DNA of 55,285 bases from Caldilineaceae bacterium. Its GTDB lineage: Bacteria > Chloroflexota > Anaerolineae > Caldilineales > Caldilineaceae. The DNA is taken from assembly GCA_020845455.1 (NCBI GenBank), contig JADLFO010000125.1:1-55285 (forward strand). The letters run 5' to 3'. The notes under the pieces are model-generated. The model saw only the letters and a list, made by a program, of their open reading frames with translations. It had not been told where the DNA came from and ran no database searches. Shown here one piece after another: positions 37,494 through 47,185 of this stretch; within the stretch, counting starts at the first letter, position 1; every line of letters starts with the position of its first letter. Both the position numbers and the translations under genes were made by a program.

Positions 37494-40445
37494 TTAAGTC
37501 ACATCTACCCCGTGCGACCCTGCGCCCACGGACATCTGGGCGCGCAGCAGCGCATCCTTGAGTTCCTCGATCTGTACCGGTTTGGAGATAAAGTCGTGCA
37601 TGCCCGCGGCGCGGCAGCGTTCGCGATCCTCCTGCATGGCCGCCGCCGTCATGGCGATGATATAGGGCAGCGGCAGCGTCGCTTCGCCGGACAAAATACG
37701 CCGCGTCGCCTCGATTCCATCCATCTCCGGCATATGCACATCCATCAGCACTACATCATAGGCGCGCCGCGCCAGCACATCGAGCACCTCTTCGCCGCTG
37801 GCCACCACGTCGGCCCGGTAGCCGAACCGGTCCAGGATCAACTGCGCCACCTTTTGATTGACCACATTGTCCTCGGCCAGCAAGATCGAGAGCGGATAGT
37901 CACTGCCCATGGCGTGGTCCAAGAGGGGCGCGGCCGCTACCCGGTGCATACTCTCGACCACCCCGCCCATTTCGCGCGCCAGCACGGCGCGCAGGTCAAG
38001 CGGCTTCAGCGGTTTATAGAGACAGGCGGCAAAGCCCGCCTCCTGGGCACGCTGATAGATGTGGGTCTGCACCACCGAAGTCAGCAGGATCATAGGCGCG
38101 GTCATCCCCGCGGCGCGCAGCGCCTGCCCCAGCGCCAGCCCGTCCTGGTCGGGCAAATCCATATCCAAGACGGCCACATCCCACGCCGGGTCCTCTTTCG
38201 TCAGGGCCAACGCGCTCTGCGAATCCACCGCCTCGGCCCATTTCATCCCCCACTGCGCCACCGTCAGGCGCAGGATCTGGCGGTTGGTGGCGCTGTCATC
38301 CACAATCAACATGCGCCGCCCCTCCAAACCGTCGTTCTCTGCCGGCACGGGCAGCCATTCTCCCTCGATGGCGGGCACATGGATAGTGAACCAGAAGGTC
38401 GACCCTCGCCCCGCTTGGCTCTCTACCCACATCTCACCGCCCATCAGTTCCACCAGCCGCTTGCTGATCGCCAACCCCAGGCCGGTTCCGCCATAACGCC
38501 GCGACGGAGACGGGTCCACCTGTGAAAACGCGCTGAAGAGCATCGGAATCTGGCCGGCGTGAATGCCGATGCCCGTATCGCGCACCGCAAAGCGCAGTTC
38601 ATGCAGGCCGTCGTCTAGGGGCCGGTTCTCCACGGTCACCACAATTTCGCCGCTGTCGGTGAACTTGACGGCATTGGCCAGCAGATTCACCAGCACCTGG
38701 CGCAACCGTGTCACATCGCCTGTCACCGCCGGCGGCGCGTCGGGCGCGATCCAATAGCTCAACTCCAACGATTTGGCGGCAGCCTGCGGGGCGAGCAAGT
38801 CCAGCGCCGCCTCGATGCAATGGCGCAGGTCAAACGGCTGGTTTTCCAAATTCATGTGCCCGGACTCAATCTTTGAAAAGTCCAGGATGTCGTTGATGAT
38901 GGTCAACAGCGCTTCACTGCTGCTGCGGATCGTCTCGAGAAAATCGCGGTGCTGCGGGTCCATCTCGGCATCCATCAACAGGCTGGTCATGCCGATGATG
39001 CCGTTCATAGGCGTGCGGATCTCATGGCTCATGTTGGCCAAGAACTGGCTGCGGGCGCGCACCATCGCCTCGGCCTGTTCTTTGGCCTGGCGCAGATCCG
39101 CCTCGCGCGCCTTCTCCTCGGTGATCACCGTCAGCGTCGCCAGCATCTGGGTCGGCTGGCCCATACCGTCGCGCGCCAACACCGCCTCACGGCTGCGAAT
39201 CCATTCGACCGAGCCGTGCGCGGCGTGCGCCTGAAACTCGATCAGACCGATGTCTTGCCCTTCTGGCGCCGTCATCATACGCCGCCAGGCCGCGCCGACC
39301 CGCTCGCGGTCCTCCGGGGTGATCTTCTCCAAGATGGCTTCAAACGAGGCCAAATCCGCCCATTGATAGCCCAAGAGCGTGCTGCGGTTACAATAGACCA
39401 CCTTCTCCGCAGTCCAATCATAGATCACAATATAGTCGGGCGACTGCTCGGCCAGCCGGCGGAAGCGCGCCTCGCTGGCGCGCAGCGCGCTTTCGGCATG
39501 CATCCGCTCGCTGATATCCATCACTAGCGAGGCGACGCCGATCACCAGGCCTTTTCTATCGATCAGCGGCGTGTTAAACCATTCGCACAGAATGACGCTG
39601 CCGTCCTTGGTCCGATTCTCGTTGATGGCGTGCTGGCCGCCCTGCTGCTCCAGCAGCGCATCCCAGACCGAGGCGACCAAGCGGCGCTGTCCCTCCGACT
39701 TGGGCATGATCGTCTCTTGGAAAAACGTGCCGGTCACTTCCTCACGCCGATAGCCAAAGATCGTCTCCGCCGCAGGGTTCCACTCCGTGATCCGCCCCTC
39801 GGGGTCGAAGGTCACCACGGCCAGCGGAGTCAGATCCACATGCAGGCGCAGTTTCTGCTCCGACGCATGCAGCCGGCGCTCGGCCATGTGGTGCGCGTCT
39901 TTGAAGAGCCGCGCCGTCAGCGCCGTCAAGAACAGCGCTAGTGTGAGCGAAATCACCAACGCGTAAGGGTTATCCACACTGTGGGCCGGAAAGGGATAGC
40001 CCTGCTCGGCGAGATCACGCAAGCCCCATATACTGGCGACAATGATGAACAGCAGCCCGAAGCCGACCCGCCTCCCCATCAAGAAGGTGGCCACCATCAC
40101 CACATAGGGCAGCCAGACAAAAAACAGGGCGCGCGCATCGTAGAAGAGATAGATCAGCGCAAAGAGCAAGACAACATGGTTGAGCACCATCATGCCCGCC
40201 GCCAACGTCAGCACACCGGTGCGGCGCAACACCCACAGCGCCAACAAATGGACGATCGCGGCCGCAACCAGCATCACCGCTATGATCGGTTCGCGCCAGA
40301 CGAGCCATAAAACTGAGGCGGCGATCAGGTTAAAGACCACCGCAACCAGCGAGACCAACACCGTAAAACGCGCCAGCCGCGCCCTTACATCGATGCTATC
40401 AGTTGCCAACCTGGGCATTATGTGCCGATAGACACGCTCAAGCAT
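37494..40445 (-). CDS. Hybrid sensor histidine kinase (TM-PAS-PAS-HisKA-HATPase-REC-REC)
   Basis: The 983-residue protein has an N-terminal membrane region of about six helices (residues 25-185), PAS 1 (about 200-320, with LAVVTFDPEGRITEWNPAAE), PAS 2 (about 325-450) and a coiled linker. HisKA has the phospho-His in SHEIRTPMNGIIGMT. The HATPase has N box LLANAVKFT, G1 DTGIGI and G2 GTGLGLAIS. REC 1 has its acceptor Asp in VAVLDMDLPDQDG and REC 2 in VVLMDVHMPEMDG, each with the conserved Lys (KPLKP, SKPVQ). It is an orphan: no response regulator with an output domain lies nearby. The signal is unknown. Confidence 0.93.
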   Translation of the reverse strand: MLERVYRHIMPRLATDSIDVRARLARFTVLVSLVAVVFNLIAASVLWLVWREPIIAVMLVAAAIVHLLALWVLRRTGVLTLAAGMMVLNHVVLLFALIYLFYDARALFFVWLPYVVMVATFLMGRRVGFGLLFIIVASIWGLRDLAEQGYPFPAHSVDNPYALVISLTLALFLTALTARLFKDAHHMAERRLHASEQKLRLHVDLTPLAVVTFDPEGRITEWNPAAETIFGYRREEVTGTFFQETIMPKSEGQRRLVASVWDALLEQQGGQHAINENRTKDGSVILCEWFNTPLIDRKGLVIGVASLVMDISERMHAESALRASEARFRRLAEQSPDYIVIYDWTAEKVVYCNRSTLLGYQWADLASFEAILEKITPEDRERVGAAWRRMMTAPEGQDIGLIEFQAHAAHGSVEWIRSREAVLARDGMGQPTQMLATLTVITEEKAREADLRQAKEQAEAMVRARSQFLANMSHEIRTPMNGIIGMTSLLMDAEMDPQHRDFLETIRSSSEALLTIINDILDFSKIESGHMNLENQPFDLRHCIEAALDLLAPQAAAKSLELSYWIAPDAPPAVTGDVTRLRQVLVNLLANAVKFTDSGEIVVTVENRPLDDGLHELRFAVRDTGIGIHAGQIPMLFSAFSQVDPSPSRRYGGTGLGLAISKRLVELMGGEMWVESQAGRGSTFWFTIHVPAIEGEWLPVPAENDGLEGRRMLIVDDSATNRQILRLTVAQWGMKWAEAVDSQSALALTKEDPAWDVAVLDMDLPDQDGLALGQALRAAGMTAPMILLTSVVQTHIYQRAQEAGFAACLYKPLKPLDLRAVLAREMGGVVESMHRVAAAPLLDHAMGSDYPLSILLAEDNVVNQKVAQLILDRFGYRADVVASGEEVLDVLARRAYDVVLMDVHMPEMDGIEATRRILSGEATLPLPYIIAMTAAAMQEDRERCRAAGMHDFISKPVQIEELKDALLRAQMSVGAGSHGVDVT

Positions 40446-40496
40446 ACCGAGCTGTACCTCTTCCTTCTAATCGGCCGGCGCTGCCGAACCTGCCAC

Positions 40497-41459
40497 CTAC
40501 TCTGCCGCGAAAAGCTCGATTTCAAACAGCTTGGGCCACAGTTTGCCGGTCACAAAGAGCCGGTCCCCGGCGGCATCATAGGCGATGCCATTCAACACAT
40601 CCACCGGGCGAACACGATCCTCGGCAGAAAGCAATCCGGTCAGATCGATCCAGCCGGCCACCTGCCCCGTCGCCGCGTCAATGCGTGCGATGCGGTCGGT
40701 CTGCCAGATGTTGGCCCAAATCTCTCCCTTGACCATCTCCAGCTCGTTCAGCCGCATCACCGGCTCCCCCTGGGCCGTTACTTCAATGCGCCCCACCTCG
40801 GCCATGGTCTGCGCGTCCCGCCGATGGAGCGTGGACGTACCGTCGCTCATGATCAACTGCGCGCCATCATAGGTGATGCCCCACCCTTCGGTGGGATAGC
40901 TGAATTGGCCGATGCGCTCAAAGCTTCGCCGATCATAGACAAAGCCTACATTGGACTGCCAAGTGAGCTGCACGATCCGGTCGCCGACCACCACAATGCC
41001 CTCGCCAAAATAGGCGGCCTCCAGCGGTATAGACCGCAACACCTCGCCCGTCTCCAACGCCACCCGGCGCAGCGACGACGCGCCATAAAAGCCCGTACCC
41101 TCATAGAGCACGCCGTCCACATACTGCAAGCCCTGGGTATAGGCATCCGGCGCATGGGGATATTCGGCGACGACCCGATAGCCATAGACCGGCAGCGCCG
41201 GCTGCGCCGCATCCGCCGGGGCCGCGACTACAGCCGGCGTTGCGGCGGACAGCGGGCTGAACGGTTGCTCCCCCAGCGCGGCCATAGATATCGCCGGGGC
41301 CGGCAGCGGGCTGTGGCCGGCCGCCAATGGGCTGGTCGCAGCCGGGGCAGGCGCCCCGCGCCGCGGCGAACGTTGTGTCAGGGCCAGGGCGGCCACCAAG
41401 ACGACCGCGGCTAACGCCAGCCCAAACATGGCAAGATAGGAGCGAGTTCGAAAGTTCAT
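40497..41459 (-). CDS. Glutaminyl-peptide cyclotransferase (glutamine cyclotransferase family)
   Basis: The 320-residue protein has one N-terminal helix (YLAMFGLALAAVVLVAALAL), a Pro/Ala-rich linker of about 60 residues, and then the five-bladed propeller of plant/bacterial-type glutaminyl cyclases. Landmarks are YPHAPDAYTQGLQYVDG, YEGTGFYGASSLRRV, TEGWGITYDG, NELEMVKGEIWANIW and VLNGIAYD. Such enzymes cyclise N-terminal Gln of exported proteins to pyroglutamate. It is anchored outside the membrane and transcribed divergently from the archease-rtcB operon. Confidence 0.88.
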   Translation of the reverse strand: MNFRTRSYLAMFGLALAAVVLVAALALTQRSPRRGAPAPAATSPLAAGHSPLPAPAISMAALGEQPFSPLSAATPAVVAAPADAAQPALPVYGYRVVAEYPHAPDAYTQGLQYVDGVLYEGTGFYGASSLRRVALETGEVLRSIPLEAAYFGEGIVVVGDRIVQLTWQSNVGFVYDRRSFERIGQFSYPTEGWGITYDGAQLIMSDGTSTLHRRDAQTMAEVGRIEVTAQGEPVMRLNELEMVKGEIWANIWQTDRIARIDAATGQVAGWIDLTGLLSAEDRVRPVDVLNGIAYDAAGDRLFVTGKLWPKLFEIELFAAE

Positions 41460-41485
41460 CGGTAGCGTGTCTTTGCGTGATCGCG

Positions 41486-41514
41486 TTGACTAGGCCCAAC
41501 GCGTGGCCTATACT
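41486..41514 (+). promoter_or_regulatory. Promoter of the archease-rtcB operon
   Basis: TTGACT (41486-41491), a 17-nt spacer and TATACT (41509-41514) form a strong sigma-70 match. The predicted leader to the GTG at 41610 is about 90 nt. Confidence 0.72.
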
Positions 41515-41609
41515 GGAATGGAGACCCTCACGAGACAGAGACAGTTACCCGATCCATACTCACGGGGGGACCCGTCATTCCATAGAGTGTACAAAAAGGA
41601 TGGCGAACT

Positions 41610-41894
41610 GTGCAATGGAAGGAAAAATTCCACAAAGCCGACCAATCCCTTGGTACATTATATCCTGAAGAAGGCAGCTTCTCCGTATTCCTTTTCCTTG
41701 TCATCAGCTACAAGCTTGAGCCGCGCATGGAACCGATCGTTCAAAGAGTCAGTTGGAAGACTGCCGAGTTATATCGGCAAGCGGGCGACTACATGCACCT
41801 GGGCAAGTGGATAATGCCCCAAATCCAGGATATGACCGGGGGCAACGGCTATGAACAGTTGATCTCCGTTAAGCTGCCGGCCAAAGCTGCATGA
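41610..41894 (+). CDS. Hypothetical small protein upstream of archease
   Basis: The 94-residue protein has SLGTLYPEEGSFSVFLFLVI, then LEPRMEPIVQRVSWKTAELY and AGDYMHLGKWIMPQIQDMTG. It is probably soluble and helical, with no signal or known motif. The GTG start follows AAAAAGGATG. It ends 3 nt before the archease gene, so it is likely cotranslated with the RNA ligase pair. A link to RNA repair is an inference from position only. Confidence 0.6.
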   Translation: MQWKEKFHKADQSLGTLYPEEGSFSVFLFLVISYKLEPRMEPIVQRVSWKTAELYRQAGDYMHLGKWIMPQIQDMTGGNGYEQLISVKLPAKAA

Positions 41895-41897
41895 GCC

Positions 41898-42314
41898 ATG
41901 TTGAACTGCCGTTTTGAGGAACTGGGCCACACCGCCGAGATCGGTCTGCGCATCCAGGCTGATGCGCCCGAAGACCTGTTTGCCTGCGCCGCCCAAGCGA
42001 TGTTTGCGCTGTTGCGCGCTCCGGTCGACCCAGAAGAGCCGCCCATCGTCCATCATATCCGGCTCGACGCCTACGACAGCGAAAGCCTGCTGGTCGACTG
42101 GCTCAACGAACTGCTCTATCTGTTTGAGACCACCGGCGCGCTCTTCACCGACTGCACTGTTTTGCGCTGGACGCCCACGCACCTGCAGGCCGAAGCGCGC
42201 GGGCGCAAACCCCAGGTCGCGCCATCGCTCCATATCAAAGCCGTTACCTATCATCAACTGGCGATCACACTCGACGCCGAGGGATGGACGGCGCAAGTCT
42301 ACTTCGATATCTAG
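41898..42314 (+). CDS. Archease, RtcB activator
   Basis: The 138-residue protein has the archease signature [32 protein letters not shown] and [16 protein letters not shown], with the C-terminal [10 protein letters not shown] block. Archease speeds guanylylation and turnover of RtcB RNA ligase. Acidic residues that bind metal are present (D-S-E-S-L-L-V-D-W). It lies 31 nt upstream of rtcB, the usual pairing. Confidence 0.92.
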   Translation: MLNCRFEELGHTAEIGLRIQADAPEDLFACAAQAMFALLRAPVDPEEPPIVHHIRLDAYDSESLLVDWLNELLYLFETTGALFTDCTVLRWTPTHLQAEARGRKPQVAPSLHIKAVTYHQLAITLDAEGWTAQVYFDI

Positions 42315-42345
42315 CCCTGTTCGCCGTCAGGCCATGGAGGTCCTC

Positions 42346-43797
42346 ATGATCCAACTCAAAGACCTGACCCGCATTGACACCTATGTGTGGGAGATCCCGC
42401 GCAGCCACCGCGCCGACATGCGCGTGCCGGCGCGCATCTATGCCAGCCGGGCGCTGCTGGAAAAAGCGCTCACCGACAAGAGCGCCGAGCAACTGGTCAA
42501 CGCCACCACCCTGCCCGGCATCGTCGGCCATGCCATCGCCATGCCCGACGTTCACCAGGGCTATGGCTTCCCCGTGGGCGGCGTGGCCGCCACGCGTCTG
42601 CCCGACGGCGTCATCTCGCCGGGAGCCATCGGCTATGATATCAACTGCGGTGTGCGTCTCCTAGCCGGCGACCTGACCAAAGCAGAGATCGACCCCTACC
42701 TCGACCACCTGGCAACGGTGCTCTATCAAACCTGTCCCAGCGGTGTGGGCGAGGGCGGACGCTACCATCTCAACGCCCAGGAGATGGAGGACGTCTTGGC
42801 GCACGGCGCACGCTGGTGTCTTGACAACGACCTCGCCGGCGCCGAAGACCTGCTGCACACCGAAGGCATGGGCTGTCTGAGCGGGGCCGACCCCGCCAAA
42901 GTCAGCCAGCGCGCCCGCGACCGCGGCCGCGACCAGCTTGGCACGCTCGGCGCAGGCAATCATTTTATCGAAGTTGACCGCGTGGCCGACACCTTTGAAC
43001 CTGATGCCGCCGATGCCTTTGGCCTGCGCCCCGACCAGATCGTGGTGCTGATCCACTGTGGGTCGCGCGGGCTGGGCCATCAAGTCTGCACCGACTATGT
43101 GCGTGACTTCCAGAAGGTGCTGGGCAAGTATGGCATCGACCTGCCCGACCGCGAGCTGGTCTGCGCGCCGCTCAGTTCGCCCGAAGGCGCGGGCTATGTC
43201 ACCGCCATGCAGGCCGCGGCCAACTTTGCCTTTGCCAACCGCCAAGTGCTGGCGATGCTGGTGCGTGAAAGCTTTGAGCGCGTCCTTGCCCCTGCCGGGC
43301 TGCCCTTCCACCTGCGCCAAGTCTATGACGTCGCCCACAACATCGGCAAAATCGAATGGCACGAGGTCAACGGGCAGCGCATGCAGGTCTGTGTCCATCG
43401 CAAGGGCGCAACGCGCGCCTTCCCGCCCCAGCACGACGAGATTCCGCCCAACTATTGGGCGGTGGGCCAGCCCGTCTTGGTGCCGGGGTCGATGGGAACC
43501 GCCAGCTATGTCTTGGCCGGGACCCAGGGCGCTATGCAGCAGACCTTCGGCTCGACCTGTCACGGCGCGGGCCGCAACCTAAGCCGCACCGCCGCCAAAA
43601 AACAGGTGCGCGGCGAGACGCTCAAACAAGAACTCAACCGCCGCGGCATCCGCGTGCGTGCCGGGAGCATGGCCGGCTTGGCAGAAGAGGCCCCCATTGC
43701 CTATAAACAGGTGGAAGAAGTGATCGAGGTGGTCGAAGGGGCCGGGATCGCCCGCGCCGTCGCACGGCTGGAACCGCTGGCGGTGATCAAGGGCTGA
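42346..43797 (+). CDS. rtcB: RNA-splicing ligase RtcB
   Basis: The 483-residue ligase joins RNA 2',3'-cyclic phosphate or 3'-phosphate ends to 5'-OH ends using GTP and Mn2+. Diagnostic blocks are [56 protein letters not shown] and [18 protein letters not shown], the last holding the His that forms the GMP adduct. ATG 42346 has GGAGG 5 nt upstream; an in-frame ATG at 42334 would add four residues. In bacteria it serves RNA repair or tRNA maturation. Confidence 0.95.
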   Translation: MIQLKDLTRIDTYVWEIPRSHRADMRVPARIYASRALLEKALTDKSAEQLVNATTLPGIVGHAIAMPDVHQGYGFPVGGVAATRLPDGVISPGAIGYDINCGVRLLAGDLTKAEIDPYLDHLATVLYQTCPSGVGEGGRYHLNAQEMEDVLAHGARWCLDNDLAGAEDLLHTEGMGCLSGADPAKVSQRARDRGRDQLGTLGAGNHFIEVDRVADTFEPDAADAFGLRPDQIVVLIHCGSRGLGHQVCTDYVRDFQKVLGKYGIDLPDRELVCAPLSSPEGAGYVTAMQAAANFAFANRQVLAMLVRESFERVLAPAGLPFHLRQVYDVAHNIGKIEWHEVNGQRMQVCVHRKGATRAFPPQHDEIPPNYWAVGQPVLVPGSMGTASYVLAGTQGAMQQTFGSTCHGAGRNLSRTAAKKQVRGETLKQELNRRGIRVRAGSMAGLAEEAPIAYKQVEEVIEVVEGAGIARAVARLEPLAVIKG

Positions 43798-43936
43798 GCC
43801 TTGCACGCCAAATCTCATATGCGGTTCATGCAAAAAGCCGCACAATGAGGTACACTAACAATAGATTGCTTGCGCCGGTGTTGGCTGTGCCGATCACCGG
43901 CCATCCTTGAGGCCTTGTTGAAGAAAGGAATGCACC

Positions 43937-44209
43937 ATGCTCCCACGGATCGGCCCTGTCGAATTGATCCTGATCCTGGTCATTGTCACTATGCTCTTCG
44001 GCGTGGGCAAACTCCCCGAAGTCTTCGGCGCAGTGGGCCGGGGCATCCGTGAGTTTCGCCGCGGCGCAAGCGAAGATGAGACCAGTTCCCAGGTGACCAC
44101 TAATGAGGGGACTACCACTGAGGCGACCACCGTAGAAACTCCGGCGGAGACCCGGACAGAGACGACGACAGTCTCGACCGCCGGCGACGGCAATACGCAC
44201 CAGGGATAG
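43937..44209 (+). CDS. tatA: Sec-independent translocase subunit TatA/TatE
   Basis: The 90-residue protein has a short N-terminus, one helix (GPVELILILVIVTMLFG) and the TatA hinge and amphipathic helix VGKLPEVFGAVGRGIREFRR. A Thr/Glu-rich tail (TTNEGTTTEATTVETPAETR) follows. It forms the pore of the twin-arginine pathway for folded proteins. tatC is not adjacent. The ribosome site is AAAGGAATG. Confidence 0.9.
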   Translation: MLPRIGPVELILILVIVTMLFGVGKLPEVFGAVGRGIREFRRGASEDETSSQVTTNEGTTTEATTVETPAETRTETTTVSTAGDGNTHQG

Positions 44210-44290
44210 TCGCCCCATCCATATGCCGCCATCGACGCCCGCGCCTACCCGGTAGCAACCTGCGCCGAGTAGGTCGTGTTGCGCTGCCAA

Positions 44291-44323
44291 AAGACGACCG
44301 GCTCCGTGGGAGCCGGTCGTCTT
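44291..44323. terminator. Bidirectional hairpin terminator
   Basis: AAGACGACCGGCTC (44291-44304) pairs perfectly with 44310-44323 over a 5-nt loop. It lies between the convergent tatA and protease genes; the A-run on its left gives a CTTTT run for the minus-strand transcript. Confidence 0.85.
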
Positions 44324-44356
44324 GCATAAAGCCAGGTTGGGCGCGCCCCCTTACGC

Positions 44357-45535
44357 CTACTGCACCCGTCCCCAATCCCAAAGTTCCTTGGCCTTCGTCC
44401 CAAAATAGGAAGCAAAGAACTGGTTTGGATAGGCGCTGGAGCCGAACGAGACTACGCCGTTGACATAGTTGACTGCGCCCGCCGCATAGGGATAGAAGCC
44501 GACGACCCACGGCCCCCCGCTCGACCCGTAGGTCATGTCACAGCCAATGCCGACCGGGTCCGGCCCTGAGATCGCATAGCGGGTCTGTGTGCGCGCCGCA
44601 CAGGCGGTCAAATAGCGGCTAGTGTTGACGTTGTTGGGATAGCCAAAGGCAAAGAACTGCTGCGTGCCGGAACGGTTATACTGGAAGCCCAAATTGCCAA
44701 CCCACTGGCTGAGCTTCATGCCGTTGCGGTCGCCGACAATGACCATGCCAATGTCATAGGCGTGATCCTCGCTCGCCCACCACTCATACGAGATAATGGC
44801 ATTGGTCTCATAGAATTTACCATAGGGCGCCGCCCCATCACGATAGGCAGGCACAAAGGCGATGTTGGTGTGCCAGCCAATTCCTCTCGTGTAGAGACAA
44901 TGGCCTGCGGTCCACACCGAACGTCCCCCCGCCGACGAGGCGCTGCACGACGCATTGCCGAGGCCGGGAATGGTGAAAAAAAGCCGGCCCATCGCCTTAT
45001 AGGGGAACTGCTTCCAACTCTCGCCATAGTAGTTGACGCTGTAGCGGGTGAAGGGCGGCGACTCGCGCCAGGCCAAACTCTCGTCCACAGCCGCGCCCTC
45101 GACCGGCACTCCGGCGGGGTCGGTCTCCTCCAGCATGGCCCATTGGTCGGCGTACAGTTCCTGTGCCAGAGTTAGCGCCTTGGGGTCGGGCAGTTTGGAA
45201 GGGAAGGCCCCGGACGCGCCCCGCATCTCGCCGGCGGCATCCGCAGTGTCCACAGCGGCAAGGTCGACATCGGGGGCGATCAGCAGGTCCAGCGGCGCAG
45301 CCGCCATCATCCGCTCCGCCGTCCAATAGGCGGCGGTATCCACCGGCGCGACGGCATTCTCCGCCTTCAAGACAAAGCTTGATGCAGCCTGCACGCTGCC
45401 ATTGCCCAACACAGGGACAAAGGCGCGCGGCTGCTCGTCGGGCGCGCCGGGAGCAGCCTGGACAATGCCCAGCCCGGACGCAAGCAGCAGACACACACAC
45501 GCGACAATCACAAAGCTGCGAAAACGAGCGGTCAT
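44357..45535 (-). CDS. Secreted trypsin-like serine protease
   Basis: The 392-residue protein has a Sec signal (VIVACVCLLLASGLGIVQA), a propeptide-like region of about 140 residues and a chymotrypsin-fold domain. The catalytic triad is visible as His in WTAGHCLY, Asp in AYDIGMVIV and Ser in YGSSGGPWV, close to glutamyl endopeptidase/V8-like enzymes. Four cysteines in the domain could form disulfides. ATG 45535 follows AGGAGGAG; the open frame extends to 45625 without a ribosome site. It is probably exported and self-processed. Confidence 0.85.
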   Translation of the reverse strand: MTARFRSFVIVACVCLLLASGLGIVQAAPGAPDEQPRAFVPVLGNGSVQAASSFVLKAENAVAPVDTAAYWTAERMMAAAPLDLLIAPDVDLAAVDTADAAGEMRGASGAFPSKLPDPKALTLAQELYADQWAMLEETDPAGVPVEGAAVDESLAWRESPPFTRYSVNYYGESWKQFPYKAMGRLFFTIPGLGNASCSASSAGGRSVWTAGHCLYTRGIGWHTNIAFVPAYRDGAAPYGKFYETNAIISYEWWASEDHAYDIGMVIVGDRNGMKLSQWVGNLGFQYNRSGTQQFFAFGYPNNVNTSRYLTACAARTQTRYAISGPDPVGIGCDMTYGSSGGPWVVGFYPYAAGAVNYVNGVVSFGSSAYPNQFFASYFGTKAKELWDWGRVQ

Positions 45536-45624
45536 CAGACTCCTCCTGGGGTCGAGAGGGATAATTCGATTGTGACAAGCCCGAAACGACGAAGAGAAAA
45601 CCAGGCCAACCTGCGGCAAAGACA

Positions 45625-45663
45625 ACCCTAGCCCAAGCGCGCCATATACGCTTGGGCTAGGGT
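45625..45663. terminator. 15-bp perfect hairpin between flippase and protease genes
   Basis: ACCCTAGCCCAAGCG (45625-45639) pairs perfectly with 45649-45663 over a 9-nt loop. On the minus strand it follows the flippase stop and precedes the protease start. TTGTCTTTG follows it on that strand, so it is a plausible terminator. The rest of the 270-nt gap is AT-richer and holds no gene I can support. Confidence 0.55.
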
Positions 45664-45805
45664 CGGGGTAGATAAATAGAGATCATAAGAGTTCCTGTCG
45701 GCGATGGCAGAATGGGATAATTGGAAATCTTACCGTCTACTCTATCATGCCCCCAGGCCAAATTCAACGGGTTTTACCTGTCATAAGTGACAGCTATCGC
45801 CGCCC

Positions 45806-47185
45806 CTATCGCCAGAAATGGCGGCCAACGCCCAACTTTGCGCCTGCCGCCCCCGCGCTGTCTGCCATCACCGCCGCTTTATCCTTGCGCCGCCACTGTT
45901 GCCGCCCGCGCACGCCCCACCACACCACCAAAGCCTCGCCGCTAAAACCGCTCAACAGCGCCGCCACCCCCAGCGGCGCGCCGGTGACCCCCGCCCACGG
46001 CAACAGCATCAGCGTGACGAGAATCGCGGCCAGGCGCGCCGGGGCGCTGGGCGCTAAGGCCTGGGTGCGCCGCTCCGCCAGCCCGATCCCCTGGTAATAG
46101 GCGCGCGCCGTCACCGCAAACGAAAACAAGGTAAAGAGATGCAGCGGCAGCCGCGCCCGCACGGCCAGATCATGCGGCACGCCGATCCACTGCTCCAGGA
46201 TCACGTCGCGCAGCGGCGTCCAAAACAGCACGGCCATCATCGCCAACGACAGCGCGCCGCAGACAACTGTAAAACCACGGATGCGCGCCCGGCTGCCCGG
46301 TTCATCGCCAAAGGCCGAGGCCAGGTTACGCAGTTCGTTGAGCCAGCCATAGGGGATGCGACCCAGCGTATAGAGCACCGCCAGGATCGCCAACGCCGCA
46401 GTCGCGTCCGGCCCGCGTGCCACAAAGAGGTTGATCAGCGGGCGGCTCAGTTCCTGAATGATCATGATCAGCGCCAGCGGCCAGAAGAAGCGCACGATCC
46501 CGCGCCACCCCAGCCGAGGACGGTCTGGATCCCACGCCGCGGGACGCTGCCGCGCCGCCGGCACATAGCGCAGCACGCCGCCCACCAAGATGCTCAACTC
46601 CAGCAGCACGCCGACATAGGTCACCACCAGCGGCAGACGGATCGGCCGCGCCTGCACCCAAGGCAGCCCCACCAGCACAAAAACCGCCAGGATGCTCACC
46701 GCCAGGTTGGTCAGCGTGGCATAGCTGACCACCGCCGTGCGCCGCACGCGCAGCAGCAGCCCAGCATGAAAGAGCGCCAGCCCTTTGATCAGCGGGTAGG
46801 GGACCAGCCACAGCAGCGCCGTGCGCACCACCGCGCCCAGTTCGGGGTCGATGCCGTGCAGCCCTTCGATCACCCAATCGCCCAGCGGCGTCAGCGTCAG
46901 GCCGGCCAGCCCCGCCATCAAGACCAGCCCCGACGCGATCACAAAACGGCGCACCGCCCCCAGCGAATCGCGGTCCACCACCAACACCAGCCCAAGCTCC
47001 TTGGCCTGGCCGAGCGGGCTGCCCAAAAAGAGCACCAGCCCCCAGGCCAGCCCATAGGCCGCCAATGTTTGGGTAGCGTGCGGCACGCGCGCCATACCGC
47101 CGTTGAGGACCTGGCTGCCCAACTCGACCACGATCGACGTGATCGCCAGGGGCAGCAGGAAGCGCGCCAACCGGCCATAGCTCAT
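45806..47185 (-). CDS. MATE/ANKH-like flippase family membrane protein
   Basis: The 459-residue protein has about 12 helices. MSYGRLARFLLPLAITSIVV at the start and the repeat of that pattern at mid-length (IVRFFWPLALIMIIQELSRP) give the two-bundle layout of MATE/polysaccharide flippases. NAGL-type features appear as NGGMARVPHATQTLAAYGLA. It is closest in feel to ankylosis (ANKH)-like proteins. The substrate is unknown. ATG 47185 overlaps the stop of the TPP enzyme by 4 nt, so the two are translationally coupled. Confidence 0.68.
   Translation of the reverse strand: MSYGRLARFLLPLAITSIVVELGSQVLNGGMARVPHATQTLAAYGLAWGLVLFLGSPLGQAKELGLVLVVDRDSLGAVRRFVIASGLVLMAGLAGLTLTPLGDWVIEGLHGIDPELGAVVRTALLWLVPYPLIKGLALFHAGLLLRVRRTAVVSYATLTNLAVSILAVFVLVGLPWVQARPIRLPLVVTYVGVLLELSILVGGVLRYVPAARQRPAAWDPDRPRLGWRGIVRFFWPLALIMIIQELSRPLINLFVARGPDATAALAILAVLYTLGRIPYGWLNELRNLASAFGDEPGSRARIRGFTVVCGALSLAMMAVLFWTPLRDVILEQWIGVPHDLAVRARLPLHLFTLFSFAVTARAYYQGIGLAERRTQALAPSAPARLAAILVTLMLLPWAGVTGAPLGVAALLSGFSGEALVVWWGVRGRQQWRRKDKAAVMADSAGAAGAKLGVGRHFWR

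Noticed and set aside
37489..37503. Second copy of GACTTAAGTC at the histidine kinase stop codon as a CRP site
   Set aside because: Only the ten-base core and one outer half match, and it lies at a gene end with no promoter nearby.
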